NCBI GenBank assembly: GCA_020831525.1
Contig: JAFIGH010000027.1
Span: 1-53,210 of the forward strand
Direction: 5' to 3'
Length of the DNA: 53,210 bases
From: Opitutales bacterium
GTDB taxonomy: Bacteria; Verrucomicrobiota; Verrucomicrobiia; Opitutales; Oceanipulchritudinaceae
This document shows, piece after piece, positions 18,689-27,941 of this stretch (its first letter is position 1; every line of letters begins with the position of its first letter). Both the position numbers and the translations under genes were made by a program. A model generated the notes under the pieces. It did not search any database, was not told where the DNA came from, and saw only the letters and a program-made list of their open reading frames with translations.

Positions 18689-19783
18689 ATGCACAGCTAC
18701 CTTGAGGCGTTTGACTGCCGCACAGCTCTCGGGGACGCCGACGCAACGGTCGCAGCTCTGCTTGAAGGCCGTGTCGCTCTCCGCCTCCTGCCCGTCAACA
18801 CCGACTCCGAAAGCGAACGGGTGCCCCTCGCCGCGCGCGGCGACATCGCGGTCACGACCCCGCCGCGCTGGTGGGACGATCTGACGGAATTTCTGGCGAC
18901 CGCTCCCGATGACGACTGGGGATCGCCGCGCAAGCCCGTCCTTCTTTCGAGCAGCAACTTCGGCATCGACCGACTCTACGCCATCGGCACGGGTGCAACG
19001 CCCGATGCGGAGGCGAACACCTGGGCGACGGCCCACGGGATCGCCCGGCGCCTGCGCAGGCAGTTCGGATGGGGCCCCAACCTGCACATCTTCTCCCACG
19101 CCTGCGTATCGGCCCACCTCGCCACCGCCGCTGCCGACACGTGGCTACGCGAAGGCGTGGCGGACAAAGCGCTTGTCGTAAGTTTTGACTACGTGGGCCC
19201 CTTCGTCAGCAGCGGATTTCATTCCCTCAAGATTCTCAACAGCGGAATGCCCGCGCCATACGCCGACCGCCCCACAGGTTCCGTCGGCCTCGGCGACGGC
19301 ACCGCTTGGGCCGTCCTCTCAAACGACCCGTCGCAATGGCGTATTGAAGGCTCGTCGCATTGGAACGAACTCCACCACTTCACCGCCAACGATCCTTCGG
19401 GCAGCGGATTCGAACAGGTCATCGCACCCCTCGCTCCGCTCCTCGAGGGGCACGGTTTCTGGATCAAAGGGCACGGCACGGGCACGCTCGACGCCGGTCG
19501 TCTGGAAGCGGAGTGCCTGCACCGTGCCTTCCCCGGCGTGCCGCTCGTGTCGTGGAAGGGCAGCATCGGGCACACCCTCGGCAGTTGCGCGCTCGTCGAG
19601 CTGGTCCTCGCCCTGCGAGCGCACGAGAGCGGAAGCATCCCGGGCACCACCGGATCCGCCGCTCCGGTGTTCGCGCCCAACGTGGCAACCGGCAACTTCG
19701 ACGCCGCTCCCGCCCGCTCCATCCTTCTCCTCTGCAACGCCTTCGGAGGTGCCCACGGCGCCCTCCTCGTGAGCCATGTTTGA
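18689..19783 (+). CDS. Beta-ketoacyl synthase, divergent
   Basis: A 364-residue ketosynthase-like protein, shorter than FabF (about 410). FSHACVSAHLATAAA (near residue 137) holds the candidate active-site cysteine, IKGHGTGTLDAGRLEAE (near 261) the first histidine, and GSIGHTLGSCALVEL (near 291) the second, so a Cys-His-His triad can be drawn. The C-terminal NAFGGAHGALLV resembles the NGFGGTNA end of ketosynthases. It is a condensing enzyme of the polyene pathway, with the next gene encoding a likely chain-length-factor partner; their frames overlap by 8 bases. Confidence 0.75.
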   Translation: MHSYLEAFDCRTALGDADATVAALLEGRVALRLLPVNTDSESERVPLAARGDIAVTTPPRWWDDLTEFLATAPDDDWGSPRKPVLLSSSNFGIDRLYAIGTGATPDAEANTWATAHGIARRLRRQFGWGPNLHIFSHACVSAHLATAAADTWLREGVADKALVVSFDYVGPFVSSGFHSLKILNSGMPAPYADRPTGSVGLGDGTAWAVLSNDPSQWRIEGSSHWNELHHFTANDPSGSGFEQVIAPLAPLLEGHGFWIKGHGTGTLDAGRLEAECLHRAFPGVPLVSWKGSIGHTLGSCALVELVLALRAHESGSIPGTTGSAAPVFAPNVATGNFDAAPARSILLLCNAFGGAHGALLVSHV

Positions 19784-20456
19784 GCGCCCCGTCCAGTCCG
19801 CCGACGCTTGTTTTCCGGATACCGCCGGGATGCCGGCGACAGACGAGATCAAGGCGGCGGTTCCGCGCAGGCACGCCCGCCGTATGAGCGATCTCGGCCG
19901 CCTTGTGTATTGGCTTTTCCGCAACGATCCGCCGGAGCCGGAGGACGCCATCGTCTACGCCACAACCTTCACCGAGGCCCGTGCACTCGAAGCCTACCTT
20001 GAGAGCCTTCCGCACGCGAGCCCGCTGGCCTTCCAGACATCGATCCATCCGGGCGCGGTGCAGCAAGCCATGATCGCCCTCGGCAGGCCCGTGCGCACGC
20101 TCCTGCCCCTCGCCGGCGAAGAAGACCTCTTCACCCGCATGTGCCTCACCGGCCTGACACAACAAAGCGGGCGTGTCTTCCTCCTGACCGGAGAAGAGCG
20201 AGGAGACCGACTACTACACCACGGACTCGCCTCCGCCACGACGTGGGCGCTTTGCCTACGTCTCGGTCCCGGCAGCGGCGAAGGCAACAAACGTGCCGGA
20301 ACGCTCCGCTGGGAGCGCACTTCCACCGCGCGGGAGAACGACACTGCAACCCCGCCGCCGAGCGCAACGGAGATTGCCCGTGCCGTCCACCGCCGCACGC
20401 CATTGAACCTCCCGACACCGATGGGCGGGACCGTGTACCTAACGTGGACGCCGTGA
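19776..20456 (+). CDS. Ketosynthase chain-length-factor-like protein
   Basis: A 226-residue protein resembling the short 'beta-ketoacyl synthase-like N-terminal' proteins (PF13723 type) of aryl-polyene clusters. RRMSDLGRLVYWLF is followed by a DAIVYATTFTEARALEAYLE strand-helix and LAFQTSIHPGAVQQAMIAL, at the place where homologues have a 'SVHNA' segment. There is no active-site cysteine in a ketosynthase context, so a non-catalytic partner is likely. It overlaps the ketosynthase before it by 8 bases and the acyltransferase after it by 4 (GTGA). Confidence 0.6.
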   Translation: MFERPVQSADACFPDTAGMPATDEIKAAVPRRHARRMSDLGRLVYWLFRNDPPEPEDAIVYATTFTEARALEAYLESLPHASPLAFQTSIHPGAVQQAMIALGRPVRTLLPLAGEEDLFTRMCLTGLTQQSGRVFLLTGEERGDRLLHHGLASATTWALCLRLGPGSGEGNKRAGTLRWERTSTARENDTATPPPSATEIARAVHRRTPLNLPTPMGGTVYLTWTP

Positions 20457-21340
20457 ACCGCAAACGACGCAACCCCGGTCCCTCATGGGGCTACGCTTTC
20501 CTGCAGACTGCCGCGCGGTGGATGCCCGCAGCGCTCTTCCGCATATGCCTCCGCGCCGGCGCCGTCGTCGGCTGGGCCTGCATGCCCCGCGCGCGGCAAT
20601 ATGAGCGCCGCTACTGGCAGGCGCTGCTCGACCGACCGCCCACTGTGCGCGAACAGTGGGCGCACTTCGGCGATTTCGCCGAAACCCTCGCGGCAAAACT
20701 CGCGCTCGCACAGGGAGTGCGCCCCCAATTCCACTTCCACAACGCGGAGACCAGCCGCGACTTTCTCGAAATTTGCCGCGCACCGGGGGCCGTCCTTTTC
20801 GGCTCGTTCCACGTGGGTGAAGCCGACCTCATGGGTGCGATGCTTTCCGACTTCGGGCGAATCGTTCACATGGTCCGGCTTCGCGTCGAGAACTCCCGTG
20901 ATACACAGGCCCTCGAGCAATCGCTCGCCGGTTCGCTTCGTTTCATCTGGGTCAACCAGCCGGAGGAGATGCTCTTCGCCCTGAAGGGCGCGCTGGAGGC
21001 CGGACAAGGAGTCGCTATGCACTGCGACCGCGAGGAGTTCGGCGCCCGCAAAGAAGCCTTTGCTTTCCTCGGACGCCGCCGCTGCTTCCCCTTCACAATC
21101 TACCACCTTTCCGCCCTTTTTCAGGTGCCGGTAGGTTTTGCCTTCGCCCTGCGCCGCGACGGCACCGGATCGATCCCTGTCGTGACGGCCCCCGTTTTCC
21201 GCCCGGCCCCCGACCGGGAGGAGACAATCACAAAAGCAAAGACACACTTCCAGGACGTCCTGCACCTCCTGGAGACACACCTGCGCCGGGATCCGGCAAT
21301 TTGGTTCAACTTCGAACCGCTCAATGAGCCCGTGTCATGA
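20453..21340 (+). CDS. LpxL/HtrB-like lipid acyltransferase
   Basis: A 295-residue protein starting at GTG 20453, whose GTGA overlaps the previous stop; the frame is open to 20141 but translational coupling favours this start. It resembles LpxL-type acyltransferases: the N-terminal hydrophobic stretch near residues 20-45, GSFHVGEADLMGAML (near 123) where the family's HxxxxD/E motif lies, and QGVAMHCDREEFGARKEAFAFLG (near 185). In aryl-polyene clusters such enzymes attach the polyene or fatty acyl chains to a lipid anchor. Substrate here is inferred only. Confidence 0.7.
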   Translation: MNRKRRNPGPSWGYAFLQTAARWMPAALFRICLRAGAVVGWACMPRARQYERRYWQALLDRPPTVREQWAHFGDFAETLAAKLALAQGVRPQFHFHNAETSRDFLEICRAPGAVLFGSFHVGEADLMGAMLSDFGRIVHMVRLRVENSRDTQALEQSLAGSLRFIWVNQPEEMLFALKGALEAGQGVAMHCDREEFGARKEAFAFLGRRRCFPFTIYHLSALFQVPVGFAFALRRDGTGSIPVVTAPVFRPAPDREETITKAKTHFQDVLHLLETHLRRDPAIWFNFEPLNEPVS

Positions 21341-22122
21341 GTCATCCACGACACACCGACTTCCCCCCCGCACACCCCCGTTTTCGACCGGGTTACTACT
21401 TTCTTCTCCTTTTTTTCGGCGCGGGGGCGCTCGCCTTCAATGTATGCGCCGCCGCCCGTATTTGTTTTCCCCACAATGAGCGGACGCAGGAGCGCACCCG
21501 CACCGTCGTCCGAACAATTTTCCGGATATACATGCGGATGCTTACCGCCTCCAAAAGCTTCCGCTACACCGTGGATGCCGAAACGCATTCGCTGGAAGAG
21601 TTGCGCGGCACACTCGTCGTCGCCAACCACCCTGGCATGCTCGACGCTCCGATGCTCTTCGCCCGCATTCCCCGTGCCATCTGCTTCTTCAAGGCCAGCA
21701 TGCATTGGGCGGTCGTCAGCGGCGCGGGCGCACGGCTTTCCGGGTACATTCCCAACAACTCCGGGATAGACGGCATCCGCGAAGCGGTCAACCACCTCGC
21801 ATCCGGTGGCAACGTGATTGTCTTTCCCGAGGGCACGCGCAGCCCCGCGCGGGCTTTGGGACCGTTCCGCGCGGGATACGGACTGATCGCAAAACAGGCG
21901 CAGTGCCCCGTCCTCTGCCTGCTGATCGAAACGAACTCCAACGTACTCGGAAAAGGACAACCGCTTTGGCAGCGGCCGCTCCTGCCCGCGCACTTCCGTA
22001 TCCGCACCATACTCGAAACCCTGCCGCGACCCGGCGAGCCCGTCTCCGCCTTTTCCGACCGTATCGAGGCAAGCTACCACCGGGAATGGCGTCCACCCGC
22101 CTATACGGAGGGCACGGCATGA
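21337..22122 (+). CDS. PlsC-type 1-acyl-glycerol-3-phosphate acyltransferase-like protein
   Basis: A 261-residue protein with an N-terminal hydrophobic segment (YYFLLLFFGAGALAF, near 20-34) and the PlsC motifs: VVANHPGMLDAP, holding the HxxxxD catalytic pair (near 97-102), and VIVFPEGTRSP (near 159). It probably acylates a glycerolipid or anchors the polyene on the inner membrane. The ATG overlaps the previous stop by four bases (ATGA), as it does for the next gene. Two distinct acyltransferases in a row are typical of aryl-polyene clusters. Confidence 0.85.
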   Translation: MSHPRHTDFPPAHPRFRPGYYFLLLFFGAGALAFNVCAAARICFPHNERTQERTRTVVRTIFRIYMRMLTASKSFRYTVDAETHSLEELRGTLVVANHPGMLDAPMLFARIPRAICFFKASMHWAVVSGAGARLSGYIPNNSGIDGIREAVNHLASGGNVIVFPEGTRSPARALGPFRAGYGLIAKQAQCPVLCLLIETNSNVLGKGQPLWQRPLLPAHFRIRTILETLPRPGEPVSAFSDRIEASYHREWRPPAYTEGTA

Positions 22123-22454
22123 CCCGCAACTGCCCTGCCTTCACTGACTGGCGCACCGCGGAGGACGGATCGGCGTCGTGCCGCGCTCAGGTCCCGGACC
22201 GTCCGAAGTGCGTGGAGGGTCATTTTCCGGATGCGCCGATCATACCCGGTGCCGTCCTCCTTGGCTGGGTGTGGACAGCGGCCCGCAGGCACGGTTGGAA
22301 CGTCCGCCCCGCCGCGGTCGCAACGCGCTTTCTTCAACCTGTCCTGCCCGGCGACACTTTGACCCTCCGTTTCTTTAGCCGTGGCGACTACCTTACCGTC
22401 ATTCTTTCGCGGGAAGACAAGCGCGCCGCCGTGTTTCAAATACCAATGGTATAG
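22119..22454 (+). CDS. FabZ/FabA-like hot-dog dehydratase
   Basis: A 111-residue single hot-dog-fold protein. VEGHFPDAPIIPGAVLLGW (near residues 32-50) matches the FabZ motif GHFPxxPIxPGV and includes the active-site histidine. The second catalytic acidic residue is not obvious. It would dehydrate beta-hydroxyacyl-ACP to the enoyl form, which builds the conjugated chain. It lies between the PlsC-like and glycosyltransferase genes. A second, more divergent hot-dog protein is encoded at 26132-26563. Confidence 0.7.
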   Translation: MTRNCPAFTDWRTAEDGSASCRAQVPDRPKCVEGHFPDAPIIPGAVLLGWVWTAARRHGWNVRPAAVATRFLQPVLPGDTLTLRFFSRGDYLTVILSREDKRAAVFQIPMV

Positions 22455-22462
22455 CCCTGCCC

Positions 22463-23230
22463 ATGGAGTTTCGCCCTGTCATTCTCATTCCTTCCTACAA
22501 CTCCGGTGCGCGCCTGCAGGCCACCGTGGAAGGCGCGATGCAACACGGTGTACCCGTGCGGGTGGTAGTCGACGGCAGCACCGACGGCAGCGACCGCACC
22601 CTTGATCCACTGGCGGAAAGCGGCGAAGGGCGACTCAGCATCCAGCGCCTCCAAAAGAACGGAGGCAAAGGGCGGGCCGTCTATGCGGGCACCCTTGCCG
22701 CACGAGACGAAGGTTGTACCCACCTTCTCACGATGGATTCCGACGGTCAGCATCCGGTGGACGCCATTCCGCGCTTCCTCGCCGACGCGGAGTGCCACCC
22801 CGGTTGCCTCATCATGGGCGACCCTCTCTTCGGCCCGGACGTACCGCCCGCCCGTCTCAAAGGGCGCCGCCTCACAATCTGGTGGACAGATCTCGAAACC
22901 CACCGCTGCGGACTCGGCGACACACTCTTCGGCATGCGCGTCTATCCGCTCGAAGGACTCCTTGAGGCATTTTCCCGCACATCATTCGCACGCGGATTTG
23001 ACTTCGACCCCGAAATCGCCGTGCGGATGACATGGGCCGGGCACCGCCCGAGACAGGTGCGGGTGCCCGTACGCTATTTCTCGAAGGACGAGGGCGGCGT
23101 ATCCCATTTCAATTACATCCGCGACAACATCAAGCTCACCTTTCTTCATTTCCGTCTTTTCCCCGAATGGTTCCTCTTGCGGCGTTTCGCGATGCATGCA
23201 AACCTCCGTCAATGGAAGGGAGAAAAATGA
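22463..23230 (+). CDS. Family 2 glycosyltransferase
   Basis: A 255-residue GT-A glycosyltransferase. VILIPSYNSGARLQATVEG starts the nucleotide-binding fold, VVDGSTDGSDRT is the typical 'DGSTDGS' loop, and TMDSDGQHPVD holds the DxD-like metal site. C-terminal residues near 210-245 include a hydrophobic segment (LTFLHFRLFPEWFLL). In several aryl-polyene clusters a glycosyltransferase, sometimes fused to an acyltransferase, builds the lipid/sugar anchor; here it is separate. Donor and acceptor are unknown. A start at 22463 follows the dehydratase stop by eight bases. Confidence 0.85.
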   Translation: MEFRPVILIPSYNSGARLQATVEGAMQHGVPVRVVVDGSTDGSDRTLDPLAESGEGRLSIQRLQKNGGKGRAVYAGTLAARDEGCTHLLTMDSDGQHPVDAIPRFLADAECHPGCLIMGDPLFGPDVPPARLKGRRLTIWWTDLETHRCGLGDTLFGMRVYPLEGLLEAFSRTSFARGFDFDPEIAVRMTWAGHRPRQVRVPVRYFSKDEGGVSHFNYIRDNIKLTFLHFRLFPEWFLLRRFAMHANLRQWKGEK

Positions 23231-23862
23231 AACGCCTCCGTGCAATTTTCATTCTCCTGTGCCTGCCCACGGCCGGCACGACTGCGGAAGAAGAGCCGCG
23301 CGGACTGGAGGCACTCCTTTGCGCGCTCGGAAATGAGCGGCGTGTCGAAGCCGCCTTCACGGAGCAGCGCCACAATCCCGTCCGCCGTGTTCCAACGCGC
23401 TTTTCCGGTATCCTCCGCCATGACCGCTCGCACGGCCTCAGCCTTGCCTATGAGAGCCCGCGCGAGTCCGTAATCCTCATCCGCGGCGACGGTGTCTGGC
23501 GCAAGCGACCGGGGCGCACGCCGGAGGCCTTGCCCGCATCCGGCGAGAGCGATTTTCTCAGCACCGCACTGCCCGCGATCTTTGCCTTCGATTTACCGCG
23601 TTGGGAAGAATCCTTTAACGTCTCCTTCGAGACACAAGACGAAGGCTCATGGACAATCGATCTGGCCCCCCGCCCGGACGTACCTTCGGATAATCTCCTC
23701 CGGTCCATTGAACTCTACGGCGAAGGACTCGACCTGCGGCGGATCCACATCCGGAGGCCCAACCGCAGCCGAATCGAGATCCACATTGAAGCGACCCGCT
23801 ACCCGGAATCATGGGAGGCCGCAACAATGCGCGAAGCGTTCTTCACTGAGGAACCGGAATGA
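23227..23862 (+). CDS. LolA-like outer-membrane lipid carrier, periplasmic
   Basis: A 211-residue secreted protein with signal peptide MKRLRAIFILLCLPTAGTTA. The mature part follows the LolA-type fold: VEAAFTEQRHNPVRRVPTRFSG early, then SLAYESPRESVILIRGDGVW, and FAFDLPRWEESFNVSFETQD. In aryl-polyene clusters a LolA-like protein pairs with the MMPL exporter to pass the pigment lipid through the periplasm to the outer membrane. It is flanked by the glycosyltransferase (4-base overlap) and the exporter (4-base overlap), in line with that role. Confidence 0.8.
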   Translation: MKRLRAIFILLCLPTAGTTAEEEPRGLEALLCALGNERRVEAAFTEQRHNPVRRVPTRFSGILRHDRSHGLSLAYESPRESVILIRGDGVWRKRPGRTPEALPASGESDFLSTALPAIFAFDLPRWEESFNVSFETQDEGSWTIDLAPRPDVPSDNLLRSIELYGEGLDLRRIHIRRPNRSRIEIHIEATRYPESWEAATMREAFFTEEPE

Positions 23863-26135
23863 GACCCTGGCTTCCGGCAGCACTGTGGTTTCCACTTCTC
23901 GTTCTCGCGGCGCTCGCACTTTTCCGCGTCCCATGGCAAGAGCGCGTTTCCACGAGCGTCGCCGACCTTCTGCCGCAAACCGACGCACACGAGGGCCGCA
24001 TCGCACGCGACTGGGTCCGCTCCCGTCGCGCCCGCCTCGTCTGGGCGATTCTCGAGAGTCCGCCGGAGTCCCGCGCCGACGCCGCCGCGTTCGTGCACGA
24101 GACACTTACGGATTCCCCTTCCGTCGAGGCCGTCTACCAACTCGACGAGACCGACTGGCTCGAACCGCAGGCGGCTTTTTGGTGGGCGCACCGTCTCGGC
24201 CTGCGCCTGCCTGCATGGTGGGAGGCGATGACCGCGGCGGGCGATGCCGACCCCGCCCGCATGGCGCGCGAAACCGTCGCGCGGCTCATTGATTTCCTTG
24301 GTGAACCCGACTCCTTCGCGTGGGAAGAGACGCTTGAAGGCGACCCGCTCATTCTCATTCCAACCGGTATGGATGCCCTTGCCCTGGACACCTACCGTGC
24401 GCGGCGCGCTACCGAGGAGTCCGCGGCGACGCCCTTAATGATCGAGCTTGGCGCCGACCCACTCGACGCAGACACACAGGATGCCTTTCTCACCGCAATC
24501 CATTCCCTTGAGGAGGGACTGAGCAGCCGCTTCGCCGACACCTCCCTCGCCTACAGCGGCGTTGTGCGCTTTGCGCATGCCAACCGCACAACGCTCGTGC
24601 GCGAGATCACTTTCATCAACATTGCCGTCGCTGCATCACTGTTTCTCCTGCTGGTAATCATTGTACGGACCTTCCGGCCGGTCTTAACGGTAGCGGCGGT
24701 TGTCGGCGGCGGAATTCTCTGCGGCCTGTCTGCCGCCCTTCTCATTTTTCCGACAGTCCATGTGCTCGCCTTTGTCATGGGATCGATCCTCATCGGCATC
24801 GCCGCGGACTATGCGATCCACACCTCGACGAGCGAAAAACCGCTCCGGCGCATACTCTTTCCACTTCTCGTCGGGTTTGTTTCCACTGTCGCGGGCTTTG
24901 CCCTTTTTCTCGCCGCGCCGCTGCCCCTGCTCCGCCAGACGGGTGTGTTTGTCGCCTGCGGACTCACCGGCGCGGTTCTCACCGCACTCACCGTCCGCCT
25001 TTGGCGGGGACCGACCGCGCCTGCACCGCTATTCCACAGTAAAGGCCTCTGGACGGGCATACGTCTCCGGGCGCCCGTCATCGCCGCGGCATCCGTTGCA
25101 GCCCTCGCCTTCGCGGCTTGGAGGATTGAATGGGTGGACGACCTTCGGACACTGGAAGTGCCGACACCGGAGCTGTACCAACTCGATGAGGACATCCGCA
25201 CAACGATATCCGGCACCGCCGACGGTGAAGTGTTTCTAGTTTCTGGCGACGATTGGCGGGACGCACGGGAAAACATTGCCCAATTGGTGGACGCCCTTCC
25301 GGAGGACGCCCTGACCGGTCCCCGTGTCTGGGAATGGATCCCGCGCCCGAGGACAGCGGAACGACTGACGGCGTGGCTGCAGACAGACGGGGAACACTTC
25401 CCCGCCGCCCTGCGGGACGCGCTGGAGGCGGACGACTTCGATGCAGGAGCATTTGAACCGTTTTTCACGGATTGGGAGCAATGGCGCACCGAGGCGCTGC
25501 ACGAAGCCTACTGGGATGACCTCATCGCCGCCGCAGGCGCACAGCTTCCGGGGCCGCTCGCGCTTCTATTCTCCAATGGCGGGGAGGGAAACCCCGCGTG
25601 GTTCAGCCTTACTGTCCATCAGGAGGCAACCGACATCACGAGGAAGCCCGGTGTCTTTGCGCTCTCCCAGCTCACGCAACTCAACCGTCTCTTCGCCGAC
25701 TACCGCAAGCACGTCACACACCTCGCCCTCGCCGGAACAGCAGCGATTATCGTTGTCCTCTTCATTCTCCTTCCCGTCCGGCTGGCTCCGCGCGTTATCC
25801 TCGTGCCGTTCGCCGCCGTCTGTCTCACCTTCGGCATCCTTGCATTCTTTCGACCGGCCCTTGGTCTCTTCGACCTCGTCGCTCTCTTTCTCGGTGCCTG
25901 CCTCGCGTTGGATTACGCGCTCTTTGCCGTGCAGGCGCAACGCTTCGGCGAGCCCGTTCCGGTATCCATTCACCTTTCGGCGGCCACAACCGCAGCCGCC
26001 TTTCTCTGGCTCACCGCGAGTTCCGTACCCGCAGTCCAGCACCTCGGCCAAACCGTCGCCCTCTGCGCCGCCGCCGCATGGACCGTCACAATGCTGCTCA
26101 AGCCGGTCTCGGCCGAACCGGGTACCCGCCCATGA
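23859..26135 (+). CDS. MMPL/RND-family exporter
   Basis: A 758-residue inner-membrane transporter with the RND half-repeat layout. An N-terminal membrane segment (LPAALWFPLLVLAALALF) is followed by a large periplasmic domain, a block of membrane helices near residues 255-385, a second periplasmic domain (about 400-615) and a second helix block near 625-750. Conserved intramembrane stretches include IGIAADYAIHTS (near 313) and CLALDYALFAVQ (near 682), with the typical D.Y pair. It probably exports the polyene lipid, with the LolA-like protein as periplasmic acceptor. The gene is tightly coupled on both sides. Confidence 0.88.
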   Translation: MRPWLPAALWFPLLVLAALALFRVPWQERVSTSVADLLPQTDAHEGRIARDWVRSRRARLVWAILESPPESRADAAAFVHETLTDSPSVEAVYQLDETDWLEPQAAFWWAHRLGLRLPAWWEAMTAAGDADPARMARETVARLIDFLGEPDSFAWEETLEGDPLILIPTGMDALALDTYRARRATEESAATPLMIELGADPLDADTQDAFLTAIHSLEEGLSSRFADTSLAYSGVVRFAHANRTTLVREITFINIAVAASLFLLLVIIVRTFRPVLTVAAVVGGGILCGLSAALLIFPTVHVLAFVMGSILIGIAADYAIHTSTSEKPLRRILFPLLVGFVSTVAGFALFLAAPLPLLRQTGVFVACGLTGAVLTALTVRLWRGPTAPAPLFHSKGLWTGIRLRAPVIAAASVAALAFAAWRIEWVDDLRTLEVPTPELYQLDEDIRTTISGTADGEVFLVSGDDWRDARENIAQLVDALPEDALTGPRVWEWIPRPRTAERLTAWLQTDGEHFPAALRDALEADDFDAGAFEPFFTDWEQWRTEALHEAYWDDLIAAAGAQLPGPLALLFSNGGEGNPAWFSLTVHQEATDITRKPGVFALSQLTQLNRLFADYRKHVTHLALAGTAAIIVVLFILLPVRLAPRVILVPFAAVCLTFGILAFFRPALGLFDLVALFLGACLALDYALFAVQAQRFGEPVPVSIHLSAATTAAAFLWLTASSVPAVQHLGQTVALCAAAAWTVTMLLKPVSAEPGTRP

Positions 26136-26563
26136 TCGATACCGCCGAAACAATCGACCGCCTGCTGCCACACCGTCCGCCCATCCGGGTCGTGCGCAGG
26201 ATAACGATTCATGCAGAGAACCGCTGGACCTGCCCGCTCCAACTCCGCACCGAAGATTGGACGGACGGCTCACCCGGGAACGGAATTCCCGCGTTCTGGG
26301 CACTCGAATGGATGGCGCAGGCCGCCGGACTCGGCCTCTCCCTCGCGGAGAACGGCGACACAACGCCCTCGGGTCGGCTCGCGCTTATCCGGAACTTCGA
26401 GGCGCAAGCTTTCTCTTTTCCATGCCGGGAGTTGTGGTCGGTTTATGTCGAAAGGCGCCGCGAGGGAACCGACGGACTCTGGCTCTTCCACGCGGAACTG
26501 ACCGATGCTGAGGCTGCAAGAACATGGGCTTGCGCTGAATTCTGCCTGTGGGTGCAATCCTGA
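26132..26563 (+). CDS. ApeP-like hot-dog dehydratase
   Basis: A 143-residue hot-dog-fold protein starting MIDTAETIDRLLPHRPPIRVV, which matches the LLPHRxPxxxVD opening of ApeP/FabZ-like dehydratases. IPAFWALEWMAQAAGL (near 49-64) is the central helix, with E in the position of the active-site glutamate in homologues; no GHF motif is present. It presumably works with the 22119-22454 protein in the dehydration step. The ATG overlaps the exporter stop by 4 bases. Confidence 0.7.
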   Translation: MIDTAETIDRLLPHRPPIRVVRRITIHAENRWTCPLQLRTEDWTDGSPGNGIPAFWALEWMAQAAGLGLSLAENGDTTPSGRLALIRNFEAQAFSFPCRELWSVYVERRREGTDGLWLFHAELTDAEAARTWACAEFCLWVQS

Positions 26564-26573
26564 TCGTTGCGGT

Positions 26574-27941
26574 ATGGCTACGACGGTTTGGAAGCACTGG
26601 AAATCAACGGTCGCCCGCCGCGCGGACGCAACGGCGGTGACCGACGCAAGAGCGCGGGAGCTTTGGTCGTATACGCAGCTTCACGCCGAGGCAGCGGCCC
26701 GCGCCGAAACCATGCACGGACTCGGCATACGGTCAGGCCATGTCGTCGTGCTTGCGAGGGAGAATGGCGCGCGGTGGCTCGCGGATTTCCTCGCCGCGCA
26801 GGCGCTCGGCGCTGTCGCCGTGCCGGTCGACCCGCAAGCGGGCCGGGCTGCTGCCGTGGCCGCCGGGACGAGCGCCGAAGCCGCTCTCCTCATCGGCGGC
26901 GACGGAGCGACAACCATGGAGGGAACGCGCCGTCACCGGGGCGAACTCTGTCTCATAAAGACAACCTCCGGCAGCACAGGCGTACCCCGATTATACTACT
27001 TCACGGACGCCCAGATGCTTGCCGATGCCCGCCAGATCGTGCGCGGAATGGATCTGCACCCCGACGACGTCAATTACGCTGTCATTCCCCTCGGCCATTC
27101 CTACGGTTTGGGCAATCTCGTCTTTCCACTCATCGCGCACGGCATTTCCCTCGTCATTGGACGCGGCTTCTTTCCCGCGGATATCCTCAATGACCTACGC
27201 GAGCACCGTCCCACGGTCTTTCCCGCCGTGCCTCCGCTGCTGCGCGTGCTGTCCGAAACCGAATGTCCCGGACCCCCGGCCCTGCGCAAGGTGATCTCGG
27301 CGGGCGGCAAGCTCGATTCCGCCGTTCGCGACCGCTTCAGGGCGAAGCTCAACGTGCCGGTACACAATTTCTATGGATCCACCGAAACCGGGGGTATCTG
27401 CTACACCCGGCGGATCCCGCAGCCCGGTGAACCCGCCACTGTCGGCGAACCGCTGCCCGGCGTGAGGGTCACGATCAACCGGCGCGGGGCGGTAACGGTG
27501 ACTGGCGCAGCTGTCTATACACGCGGCAACCGCCGCCGCGACGGCGGGCACGGGGTCGTGACCATGTCCGACCTCGGTTCGTTCAACCCGCGGGGCGAGC
27601 TTGTTCTTGGCGGGCGGACAGACCGCGAAGTAAAGGTCGCCGGGCGCCGCCTGCGTCTTGCCGAAATCGAGAGCGCTGCTCTCCGGGAAAGCGGCGTGGA
27701 CGAGTGCTTCGCCCACGCCTTGAGCGCGGACGGTGCGGACAGCCGGATCGGAATCGTCGCCGCAGGCCGGACCGGTCCGGAAATCTTGCGCAAGGCACTC
27801 GCCGCCGCCCTGCCGCCATGGGCGCGGCCAAGGAGGATTGTCGTCGTGCCCGAAATGCCCCTGACCGCCCGCGGCAAATGGTGCCGGGCCTCACTCCTGC
27901 GCCTCCTCGACGGCGAATCCCGCGGCGTGAGCAAGGATTAA
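26574..27941 (+). CDS. AMP-dependent acyl/aryl-CoA or -ACP ligase
   Basis: A 455-residue ANL-superfamily adenylating enzyme. The P-loop is LIKTTSGSTGVPR (near residue 124), with NFYGSTETGGICY (near 263) as the A5 motif, MSDLG as the A7 region and a C-terminal TARGKW with the catalytic lysine. It would activate a hydroxybenzoate starter (from the chorismatase) and load it onto an ACP, the role of XanA2 or ApeH in related pathways. The ATG at 26574 is used because it gives a canonical start; an upstream in-frame start at 26505 exists. It ends convergently, overlapping the minus-strand gene stop by 4 bases. Confidence 0.85.
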   Translation: MATTVWKHWKSTVARRADATAVTDARARELWSYTQLHAEAAARAETMHGLGIRSGHVVVLARENGARWLADFLAAQALGAVAVPVDPQAGRAAAVAAGTSAEAALLIGGDGATTMEGTRRHRGELCLIKTTSGSTGVPRLYYFTDAQMLADARQIVRGMDLHPDDVNYAVIPLGHSYGLGNLVFPLIAHGISLVIGRGFFPADILNDLREHRPTVFPAVPPLLRVLSETECPGPPALRKVISAGGKLDSAVRDRFRAKLNVPVHNFYGSTETGGICYTRRIPQPGEPATVGEPLPGVRVTINRRGAVTVTGAAVYTRGNRRRDGGHGVVTMSDLGSFNPRGELVLGGRTDREVKVAGRRLRLAEIESAALRESGVDECFAHALSADGADSRIGIVAAGRTGPEILRKALAAALPPWARPRRIVVVPEMPLTARGKWCRASLLRLLDGESRGVSKD